Source: Mactra quadrangularis
Lineage: Eukaryota > Mollusca > Bivalvia > Venerida > Mactridae
Direction: 5' to 3'
Length of the DNA stretch: 64,000 nucleotides
NCBI GenBank assembly: GCA_025267735.1
Contig: CM046299.1
Coordinates: 31,820,887 to 31,884,886, forward strand
The position numbers and the translations under genes were made by a program. Each line of letters starts with the position of its first letter. Position 1 is the first letter of the stretch. This document shows, piece after piece, positions 43,028 to 52,644 of this stretch. The notes beneath the pieces are model-generated. The model did no database searches. It was not told where the DNA came from and worked only from the letters and a program-made list of their open reading frames with translations.

Positions 43028-44334
43028 AGAATGAATACATTGTCTTCCTAGTACGACCGCTCGGAGCATTGCGTTCCAATGCATAGGAACGGGGACTTAG
43101 TTTGGAGCATACCTTGGTGGGAATCTATGAAGTGTTATAAAGGCCGGTGGCTTATTTATGTTCGAAGTTTTGTGAAGCCATTAGAGTACAAGTGAATGGT
43201 TTATCGCCTTCCTAGTACCATCTCTCAGACCAATGCGTTCCTGAGGATAAAAAAAGGGACGAGGTCATCGCTTGGGACGTCTATGGCATATATGTATATT
43301 ATTATTTAGAAAAGCTGGCGACACTGTTGAGTTGAAATGATAGTAATAGTAATAATGTGTTGGAGAGCCAGCAATAGAGATTAGCTATTGGAAATAGCCT
43401 TGATTACTTAAGAGAAGCTTATGGTAGCTCGGCGTATTTTATACATCCCCACCCACTCTATATGTTTTATCCTGGTCATCGAATATATTGTTAATCGTCA
43501 TCGACAGAGATGATCTACTCTGGTCGCTCGTCCACTTGATACATACACGAGCTTATGTAGATATTGTAGCTCAACTGCTTTGTCATTTGTTTAACAGCGT
43601 CCACCTCCATGTAGTTTATTAACATATTAGCGACGGAGACGGTTTATCATGATCGCCCGTTCAGTGGTTATTCATGACGAGCTTATAGCTCGGCTTCTGT
43701 AGAAAGTTTTGTAACATTTATGTTTGTTCTATCTACTTGGATGTTCTGTGCCAGCATATATAATTATGGATAGCTCGGCGACAGAGACAGGCAACTCTGA
43801 TCGCCCATCCATTTCATAACAGGGACAAGCTTCAGAGAAGCTCGTCTTTCATAGTTATCTATGTCATTTTGCAATGTTTATAATTGTCTATGCATTTGTT
43901 TCGATAGTGGTCGTCGTCGGTGGGTTAAGATATTCAACACTTGTTTCAGTTTGTATATATTTGTCTTTTATGGTTGATCATGTTGTATGATATTGTTTAT
44001 TATAGCATCACTCTTGCTTTCGTTGTCCTATTGTATATATTTGGTGATGCTGTTTAACGTGTATTACTTTTGCCCGTATATTAATCTCATGCTTTGTGAT
44101 GCTCTTGTTATGTTATGTAGTGGTTTGATTCATGATCATGTATATTATTGTATATGTTGTACAGTTGCTGTTGTTTAATGTGTCCTATATTTCATGACTT
44201 GTACATATACCTTTTGTTATTTTACCAATCATTAAGCTAGGTAGCTCGAGGAAAATATATATCATATCTTATATACCGTGTCATGGTACTGTAAATAGTT
44301 ATTTCTGTACGTCTAGTAGCCGGTGCACGTTACA

Positions 44335-45522
44335 GTATGTACATCTCAACGCGAACGTTGAGATACCCAACTCGAAGTGAAGAAGGAAGAATGGGGGTAT
44401 CAAAAGTTAAAATGTATGTGTGTGTAGGCACACGTTTACCGTCTCTGGTGGATAGAATACGTTTGGCATTTGAAACACATTGAGAGCTTAGCTCTTTTAC
44501 TATGTCTGCCTCTGACATTTCTGCAAGGTCAGGGCAGCGAATGACTCCTTTGGAAGAATTGAGGGTATTGTGTGCAGTGCAAAAAGATTTAATGTTGAAA
44601 AAGGATTTTAATTTGAGCAAATTATCTGATTGTTGTTTTCTTTGCACCTCGATCAGGAGTTCTCCACCACGGAGCTTCCTGACCGATTTCGGAGTTCCTA
44701 TGAGTGCAGAAATGGTCTTTTCAATAACAAACGGGTTCAGCTGTGCTAGTTTTTCATCTTCCAGCGCTTCTGCTACGAGAAAGCGTGGAAATGATGATTG
44801 ACTTGATTTTTCACTTGAAATGTTTGGTGATTCGTCTGACTTACGTTTTTTGAAGAGGTTAAAGGATCCATGGTTGAGTTATTAATGATTCATCCCTCAG
44901 GTTCCCCAGCCACCTCGGACTCCAACAAGGGGAAGCGCAATGGAGGCGGGTATCCAGCCTCCACACCACAAGGATACCCGAGAAATATACTTGCATGAAT
45001 TGCAAATGATTACAATCAACACAATTTGGCCCATGAGCCACCGCCTTCTTGAATAGGTGTTTAGAACGTATAAACTTAAAAGAAAGTTTTTATATTCAGT
45101 AAGTACACGCAGATTGTAATGGAGTACACGTATGGTTTTTCAAATTGAAAGTATGCTAGTAATGTTAATTATTTTTGGGATTGTGCACATAAAGGAGTAC
45201 ATGAACTTACATAAATGAAATTGCTTTTGCAAGTATGCAACTATTCAAGGGCAAGGCATGACCAGCCGATTGACCAAGTCGGGCCCACTTGGACACCCGT
45301 CTACCCTGGATCAGAGGCCAAAGTAGTGTGTTGGAAAGACTGGAGATCCCTGGGTCTTCCTCAACTACCAGGATCCTCCTTTCCCGGTTACGGGACGCTG
45401 CCCACGGCAAACGGGCAGTTTTGGTGTTGGTCATATGCCCATCATGCAAGCGCAACTAGCACCTACATAATGGGCACATGTTTCTCCTCCTCACCGCGGA
45501 GAGGTCCCGAAAACAGAGGAGG
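44335..45522 (-). pseudogene. LINE 5' UTR and ORF1 N-terminal part (minus copy)
   Basis: The UTR occupies about 44872-45522 and the ORF1 start codon is at 44869-44871 on the minus strand. A one-base deletion (TCTTCAAAAAACG for TCTTCTAAAAAACG) shifts the frame within the first dozen codons, and an extra codon lies near 44794. Beyond that the frame is open through LRGGELLI.. and ..RKQQSDNLLKLKSFFN to the junction with the LTR-like element, where it stops at GATGTACATAC. It continues at 36932. Confidence 0.88.
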
Positions 45523-45534
45523 AGAGCGGAAACT
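45523..45534. repeat. Target-site duplication, right copy, of the minus-strand LINE
   Basis: AGAGCGGAAACT; see 28489-28500. Confidence 0.85.
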
Positions 45535-46903
45535 AAATAGGTACTTATCGAAGGGGTTTTCTCAAAACATTTTTCGATTGCATTGTTAGGTCAAGTAAAT
45601 ATATTAACTTGTATTTTATAGACAAAGAATATAAATTATGTGTTTTTGAACTTCCATAAGACTTTCTACTGAAATTATCATAAAATGTACAGTAAAGTTT
45701 AGATACAGTATAAATTAATAACCATACGACTTATTTCCTCATGCAGAAATAGCACACATTTACGCATAGGGGTTCTATAAAAAATCATTTGCTTCTAAAA
45801 ATTACCAACCGTAAATGGTGTAGTTTATATGCTCTCAATAATGGATTCATGTTAAATTCTTATGCAAAATGCAAAATTTTGTGTATTCTGAAGAAATGAG
45901 TGCGCGGCTGACAGCCGTTGAAAATTAGTTACAAATATTTGTTTTCTTTTTACAAACAATGCGGGTATAAAATAAAACATATTCATAATTGACTGGATCA
46001 ACAACATAAGCTTCATTTTCTGCAATAGAAAAGATAAAAATGGGTAGTCAGTGTTTGAAAAGCTTGAGAAAGAAAATCGAACATTCATGGTCTGGCTTTT
46101 CTTCAAATGACACGTTCATAAATTTTTGTAAAAGAAATTAAGTCTGTGGGTACTAAGAAATGTGCAGTTAGAAAATATATTTTATTAGTACATCTGCAAT
46201 TAATCAAAAACATAATTATTTCATTTACTAGAAATCATCTTTATTCTGCTTACTGAGATTTTCATCGGATAAATGATTATCCTGAATACATTTCAGTTTG
46301 TAGATCCAGAATATTTGCAACTTTTTTTTCAATAAGAAAACATTTATCTGAAGTTCCAGTTTAATACCTTTCAAAGATAAATTAAAATTTAAGCTTTGGT
46401 ATAATGATTGGTATATAACTATGATTTTGTGTGAAATGACAATACTAGCTATTTTTGATGTTGATGCAGTTCAATGTAATTTTATAATATACATGACATT
46501 GTACAATGCATCTTGGTGGCAGAATTATAAAGGTATGTTTAAAAGTGAGATAATTTAACAAAACACAAAAATGCAGTTATGCGTACGAATCAGTCCAGTC
46601 TTGCTTTCAGCACTTTAATTTAAGTTAGGTTATTGTAATTTGTATAAGTCGCCAGCACTTTTTGTCTCAGGCCCCCACTTATGGTAATCATTAGCAAATC
46701 GCTAATACTGGCCCTATCATATTCAGGTAGTCAAATTTTTAAACAGCAGGTAGGGCCTACCTGTGTAGGTTTTACTTTAGCACAATCCAAGGTACTGCAC
46801 ATTTATGATGTCCAGTTATTCAAGCTTAAGTATACAATAGTCATAAACAACACATTATTTTATTGCCTTCTTGGGTCTGTTAAGTTCCAATGCGCCCAAA
46901 AAG
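45535..46903. other. No recognised feature
   Basis: AT-rich. Short frames at 45852-46106 and 46681-46941 show no domain or exon signals. Confidence 0.4.
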
Positions 46904-46904
46904 T

Positions 46905-47490
46905 CTTTCTGTGCTTTCAATGCTTTGATTGTTGTTGTTAGGAGATGGTGTTGTTGTTTAGAGTTGCTGTTGTTGTTGTTGATGTAGTTAATCTGAATTT
47001 TATATAGTTCTAGTTTTTATATGTAATTGTTTTATTCAATGAAACTGTTGTTTAGTTGTTGCTGTTGTTGTTGTTTAAGATGATGATGCTGTTGACTTGA
47101 GTTGGTGTTGTTTCATAATTGTTGTTGCTGATGTTGTTGTTTTGAGCTGTTGGTGCTTTTTATAAATTGTTGTTGCTGTTGATTTATTTTGTTGATGCTG
47201 TCGTTGCTGTTGTAATTGCTGTTGCAAATGAGGTAATTATCTCGTAATTACGAGTTAGTTATCTCGTTATAACAAGTTAATTATCTCGTTATTACGAATT
47301 AATTATCTCCTAATTACGAGATAGTTATCCCGTAATTACGAGTTAGTTATCTCGTAATTACGACTTAATTATCTCGTTATTACGACTAAATTATCTCATA
47401 AGTACGAGTTAGTTATCTCGTTATTTCGACATCAGATAATTTTATTTTTTATTTTAATGATTATCGGCTTCCGTATGAAATAGAGAATTT
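46905..47490 (-). repeat. Dispersed repeat with recurrent hairpin, GTTGTTG-rich and ATCTCGTTATTACGAG segments
   Basis: Inverted relative of 20898-21247. Starts with GTGCTTTCAATGCTTTGAT (hairpin motif), then a TTGTTGTTG-rich stretch (46925-47230), then about seven ~23-bp units such as TTATCTCGTAATTACGAG (47233-47425), then TCGGCTTCCGTATGAAAT. Longer than the other copy. Confidence 0.75.
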
Positions 47491-47639
47491 TTGCATATTT
47501 CTTTTAATTTTAGGTGATACGCGTAATTTTCCAGCCTTGAAATTTCGCTTACTTTAAGATTGCAAATTGAACTTGTCTTATGCAAACTTTGAGAGAAAAA
47601 TATAAATAATTGCCAATTTCTTAGGGGTAATTCAGTTAT

Positions 47640-47720
47640 AAGGGCTATGAACCAGTTGTCGGCCTTTTAGAAAAGGTAAGTGAGTACTGGTTATAGAAAT
47701 CAAAGTACTGAAAGTACTGT
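47640..47720 (+). repeat. SINE core fragment joined to the recurrent hairpin motif
   Basis: GTGAGTACTGGTTATAGA (shared SINE central domain) runs directly into AATCAAAGTACTGAAAGTAC, replacing the usual GTCCAGGAAAGC continuation. Confidence 0.6.
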
Positions 47721-47827
47721 TGGAAGGATGTTTTGAAAGATTTAAGAGTTCAAAGTTACTATTTCGATATCCATCATCATCTCTTTATCATTCATTGTCA
47801 ACTATGTTTCATATTTCATTTCACGTG

Positions 47828-48080
47828 CACATTACTCTACTGATCGAGGGGTTGTATGTTCGATTCTAGGGCGGGTCATATTTTCGTGGAGCTTATGTAG
47901 ACATGAAATAAATTCTGCGGTCATTCTCCCTTCCTACAACTTACTCTAAATTATGCAGGGCAGTTGTCAGTCACTAACAGCCAAATCCAGAGATTTAACC
48001 TTTTCAGGAACAGCATGTGGACTGATCGCCGTGATAACCTATACAATGAGTTGTTATGGCGTTAAGGCCTCAACAAATTG
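47828..48080 (+). repeat. tRNA-head SINE-like repeat
   Basis: GATCGAGGGGTTGTATGTTCGATTCTAGG supplies a B-box-like element (GTTCGATTC). The body TCAGTCACTAACAGCC...GGAACAGCATGTGGACTGAT matches 3425-3625. No target duplication located. Confidence 0.55.
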
Positions 48081-48776
48081 ATCATAATTATGTTCTATAG
48101 ATTTTGTCTAAAAATAAAATGAGCTAGCGAGCGAAAAAAATTTGTTTTCCCCATTTCTGGCATTTGGAGAAGCGAGCGAAAGGCGGAGAATAAATATATG
48201 ATATTTTCATGAACATCTATGTACCAAATGTAAAAAAACATGCTAAATATGGACTTCTCACAGAAAAAAAACTATCATAATGTGTAATTCAGAAAAGCAG
48301 TAACTTTTTAGAGTTTTAAGTCATACTGGTCATTTATTCAACATATTGATGTGATACAATTAATCATGCACATTTCAAAATAAAATATGTCGAAGTCTTT
48401 CTTCCTTGGACTTTATTATTTTGATCTTGGTATACAGGGTATGTAGCTCTGATTATCTTGCAGGTTGTTGTTAAAAGATTACTTTTTGTTAGAAGCATAA
48501 ATGCTTTTAATATTGTACATACATCATAAATGACTGTATTGTGTTCCAATTGCATTTACTGTCCAGTATTATTATGCTGCATAGCTAATACATTTAGTGA
48601 ATTAATTCAATACCTTCAATTAAATACTTCCAATATTTCTGTATAAATCAGATCTGCTTACATAATGATGGAAATTGTACAACGGTCATTCATTCAGCCA
48701 TTCATTGACAGGTGGCCATCGCTAGAACGTTCTCACAGTAAACTCCAGCTGTGAAAATCGTCTGCTAAGTAGTATA
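48081..48776. other. No recognised feature
   Basis: AT-rich spacer. Confidence 0.35.
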
Positions 48777-49126
48777 TATACTAAGCAAAAGTTATAACGC
48801 AAACGGTAGTTTTCTTTACATATTTTTTTATTTTATATCATACATTGGTATATTTGTTATCATTAAGTCTCTCGGTATGTTCACACATGATAGTGTGTTA
48901 AAATTTCTTGTGCGGTCACGCTTGGGTGAACAGCATCGGTAAATCCTTTTTACCGAGTTTTACGAATCCTGCGCAGCACGTTAGTGTGTACACAAACAAA
49001 TCAAGTTTGCTGAGAACTCTAGAGACTGCGTGACATTGTAGCACTCGTCATATTGGAAACAGGTCAGTAAATATGCCAATATTGAGCATTGAATATGGAT
49101 ACCCCATTAACAATTACCATCAGCGT

Positions 49127-49336
49127 GTTCAGTAACTACTGTTAGTTAACGTTCGGATACGGGGAAATTCAACCCGAAGACAACTCAACCCGTGGATAAC
49201 TCAACTCAAAGTTGTGACAACTCAGACCGTTAGTTGGGAGTTGAGTTTTCTCGGGTTGAGTTGTCTTTGGGTTAAGTTGTTCCGACCCTGACGTAACGGA
49301 ACGTTACGAATCGTTCGGGGTTATTGAGCAGGCTAC
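49127..49336. mobile_element. Fold-back nested in the mariner fossil, with CAACTCAACCC repeats
   Basis: Outer ends GTGTTCAGTAACTAC and GTTATTGAGCAGGCTAC resemble the 28037-28365 MITE family. The inner part (49158-49295) is an inverted repeat of GACAACTCAACCCG-type units, as at 59985-60985. Confidence 0.55.
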
Positions 49337-49589
49337 AGGTCATTGAATTTATTCAAGCAGTTAATTGCGTAGTAATATTGACCATTCTGCCAAGCTGGGT
49401 TTTGTAGTGATAAATGGGAACCACAACGCCCAACGCTACAGGTGAAGGGTGAAGATTTTAATAACGTCGCTGTTAAATACGCCATCGGGCGCCCATGTCT
49501 TTTTCTCTAACAAGTTAACGCCAGACAACATTCCGCCTGGGCAACAATTCAATTTCGCAGGACTTATTACATTAAGATTTTTGATTTGT

Positions 49590-49780
49590 CGTCATTTTCA
49601 GTAGACAAAAATCCAATAGAACGTCTTCGGGACGTGTTTGACAGATGCTTACGTTAACGTCTTGAACAGTATGTGACGATACAGGAACTAAACATTGCTT
49701 TACATGAGGAATGGACAAGCATCCCACTACGTTTTTACGACGTCCTATTGAGTCTTAAAGACTCAGGATTTTAGCAGACG
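49590..49780 (+). pseudogene. Tc1/mariner transposase C-terminal remnant
   Basis: Reads NPIERLRDVFDRCLR, a stop, then RLEQYVTIQELNIALHEEW and TSIPLRF. This is the region following the third catalytic Asp/Glu in Tc1-like transposases (a P-I-E-x-x-W-D-like signature), followed by the usual EEW..IP block. Upstream parts are unrecognisable except for scattered residues at 49360-49590. Clearly nonfunctional. Confidence 0.75.
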
Positions 49781-50017
49781 TGAATTCAAATTAGACACAC
49801 ACTCATTATCAAATCTTGCTAACTTTTTTTCTCCTACTGGGCTTTTGATTCTGTGAATATTTTCTTTCCAAAAATCTTCACATATTGTTTTACTATTGAA
49901 TATTCATGACAAATGATTGTTTTATTATCATGTTAAATTTCACATCATTTTCATTAAAACTTTCGATAATATTTAAATTTTTGTACCTATTTGCGTTATA
50001 ACTTTTGCTTAGTATAT

Positions 50018-50845
50018 TATATACAAGCGTGTGGCAGATAATATTGCGCAATAATACAAAATAACTATTCTCCGTGCACTGTATGAATAATTTTTGATTA
50101 ATGTAAAGAAACATTAAATATCACAATTTTAAGTATTTGTTTGAATTTGTTTTTCCAATTCATCTACGTTTGATAGTATTCATATACAGAGCGCTGACAT
50201 AAAAAGGAATTTTTGGGAAAAAATCCTTCCAAAAATCCAGGAAAGCTAGCTTAGGTAAACCGGCCGCCATAAATGATCATAATATTTGTTGACCCAGCGT
50301 TAATCCCAAACAGAAAAGGGGTAGGGAAAACTCGAGCAAACGAAGCCTTGTAAATATTGCTATACACACATTGTTCTTGTTCAAACAACAAGTGAATAGC
50401 AAACAAACACAAATTAACATATTAAACAAAATGTATCTATTCATTGATGACATTTAAATACATAACAACTTTGTGAAACATACAAACATCTCACTTTAGT
50501 ATAGCTTTCTAAAAACATGAAGAAAGACAAAAAACATGCAATGTATATACATGTATTATTATGTACACTTATTAGGTATTATCAAGCACTCGAGTTTTTC
50601 TGAAAAGTTCAAAGACAGAACATGAGCTGATATAGAATATCAACTCAGGTTTACATACATTTCATTCTGTAGCAATCAACAAAACAATCTAACTAATGCT
50701 GTTGGTACCACTATAAAACTGTGACTACTATTTATGCTAATGATACACAACATGTCCGTGTAGACTTAGGGAAAATAACTTAACATTTCAAAACACATAT
50801 GTACATGTAGCACACACATATGCACTTGGAATATGCACGGAAGCA
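50018..50845. other. Mostly unannotated; SINE core fragment at 50236-50280
   Basis: AATCCAGGAAAGCTAGCTTA and ACCGGCCGCCATAAA match the SINE at 50846-51046 (end block ACCGGCTGCCGTAAA). Nothing else recognised. Confidence 0.5.
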
Positions 50846-51046
50846 TATTATGCTACCGATTTTGACTCTAGAGTTCTCAAAGAGTTGTTGGTTCAGAGCC
50901 TGGTTTTACCCTGTCATAAAGTCAACAATAGTGTCGGCTATTCTACAGCGGACAGGTTGTCGGCTTTTTTGAGGAGTATGTGAGTAATAGTTACAGACAA
51001 AAGTCCAGGAAAGCTAGGTTAGGTAAACCGGCTGCCGTAAATAATC
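50846..51046 (+). repeat. tRNA-derived SINE
   Basis: GTTGGTTCAGAGCC is B-box-like. The body has GTCGGCTTTTTTGAGG, GTGAGTAATAGTTACAGA and GTCCAGGAAAGCTAGGTTAG, ending ACCGGCTGCCGTAAATAAT. It directly precedes the 28-bp array. Confidence 0.65.
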
Positions 51047-51057
51047 TAAAAAATTTA

Positions 51058-51608
51058 AATGTACAAATAGACACATGTGCATTTAGATGTACAAAGTGAC
51101 ACATGTGCATTTAGATGTACAAAGTGACACATGTGCATTCAGATGTACAAAGTGACACATGTGCATTCAGATGTACAAAGTGACCTATGTGCATTTAGAT
51201 GTACAAAGTGACACATGTGCATTTAGATGTACAAAGTGACACATGTGCATTCAGATGTACAAAGTGACACATGTGCATTCAGATGTACAAAGTGACACGT
51301 GTGCATTCAGATGTACAAAGTGACACATGTGCATTTATATGTACTAAGTGACACATGTGCATTCAGATGTACTAAGTGACACATGTGCATTCAGATGTAC
51401 TAAGTGACACATGTGCATTGAAGTGTACTAAGTGACACATGTGCATTCAGGTGTACAAAGTGACACATGTGCATTCAGATGTACTAAGTGACACATGTGC
51501 ATTGAGGTGTACTAAGTGACACATGTGCATTCAGGTGTACAAAGTGACACATGTGCATTCAGATGTACTAAGTGACACATGTGCATGTAGGTGTACAAAG
51601 TGACACAT
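51058..51608. repeat. 28-bp tandem array, ~19.5 units
   Basis: Unit GTACAAAGTGACACATGTGC plus ATTCAGAT. Variants TTTAGAT, TTCAGGT, TGAAGTG and ACTAAG fall into local blocks, suggesting stepwise duplication of multi-unit blocks. Not coding. Confidence 0.95.
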
Positions 51609-52077
51609 ATCATATTCTGTCCCGTAGTGTTTATTTATTGTAAAAAGCATGATGTAACATATTAAGTACTCCACAATGTCGTGAACGTATACATATATCC
51701 CAGGTTACAGCAATAAAACATACTTACTAGCTAGTTTATTCTATAGCTGATATTTTAAATGCCACTTACGTTTAATATTCTACGGCTCAACAGTCCTCGT
51801 GAACTTGAGCTTCTGACTTCCAAAGTTTTTTTTGTAGTAATGTATGGTATAAAATGTACGCATTAAGTGCTTGTTTATTTATAGTTATGTAATTTGTTAA
51901 CTGTACGATTGTGTATTCTATATTATTGTAATTACATTAAATTTGTACATATTTCTTCGAAAAGGTAAATAGAGTTGATATGAAGCAGCCCCATTATGTA
52001 AAGCCAATGAAAGTTTCAGTTTTACCTCGTATACAAAAACTTATGATAGAATTAAACACAAAAATCTTAATCTTCAA
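51609..52077. other. No recognised feature
   Basis: AT-rich spacer between two arrays. Confidence 0.35.
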
Positions 52078-52644
52078 TATATAATATAATATAATATAAT
52101 ATAATATAATATAATATAATATAATATAATATAATATAATATAATATAATATAATATAATATAATATAATATAATATAATATAATATAATATAATATAAT
52201 ATAATATAATATAATATAATATAATATAATATAATATAATATAATATAATATAATATAATATAATATAATATAATATAATATAATATAATATAATATAAT
52301 ATAATATAATATAATATAATATAATATAATATAATATAATATAATATAATATAATATAATATAATATAATATAATATAATATAATATAATATAATATAAT
52401 ATAATATAATATAATATAATATAATATAATATAATATAATATAATATAATATAATATAATATAATATAATATAATATAATATAATATAATATAATATAAT
52501 ATAATATAATATAATATAATATAATATAATATAATATAATATAATATAATATAATATAATATAATATAATATAATATAATATAATATAATATAATATAAT
52601 ATAATATAATATAATATAATATAATATAATATAATATAATATAT
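52078..52644. repeat. (ATAAT)n pentanucleotide microsatellite, ~113 units
   Basis: About 565 bp without a visible interruption. Because 5 is coprime with 3, both long minus-strand frames across it encode only a Tyr/Ile/Leu repeat; these are artefacts, not genes. Confidence 0.97.

Larger units (their letters stand above)
36937..44334. mobile_element. LTR-like (probable solo LTR) insertion, TG...CA, 4-bp duplication, hosting the + LINE
   Basis: Starts TGTGACGATC and ends CGTTACA, and is flanked by GTAT at 36933-36936 and 44335-44338. The same GTAT occurs once at the paralogous site in the + LINE (ATAC, 38473-38476). Removing the LINE leaves ~1.67 kb (36937-37298 plus 43028-44334). There is a TATA-like GTATAAAAAGAG at ~37068. 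Degenerate internal repeats CCTAGTAC../CATTGCGTTC lie near 37247, 43049 and 43210, and AGCTTATG../GTAGCTC blocks at 43420-43850. No gag or pol, no second LTR, no tRNA primer site, hence solo LTR; another TG...CA element is possible. Confidence 0.65.
28501..45522 (-). mobile_element. Minus-strand LINE split into five segments by later insertions
   Basis: LINE segments, 3' to 5': 28501-30362, 32347-33268, ~34503-35995, 36864-36932 and 44335-45522, totalling about 5.54 kb against 5.72 kb for the intact-length + copy at 37299-43015. Order and orientation are collinear with that copy, and the outer edges carry the same 12-bp duplication, so this is one original insertion rather than five. The 3' end is (CAAA)n after a conserved hairpin; the 5' end is CCTCCTCTG on its own strand. 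It has frameshifts in both ORFs, a ~30-nt deletion in the RT domain and ~135 bp missing between EN and RT. Confidence 0.85.
48777..50017 (+). mobile_element. Tc1/mariner-type transposon, decayed, with TIRs
   Basis: Left end ACTAAGCAAAAGTTATAACG (from ~48780) and its inverse ending CTTTTGCTTAGT (~49990-50013), bordered by TATA-rich sequence in which a TA duplication is present but cannot be placed uniquely. The interior holds transposase remnants (49590-49780) and a nested fold-back (49127-49336). Confidence 0.75.
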
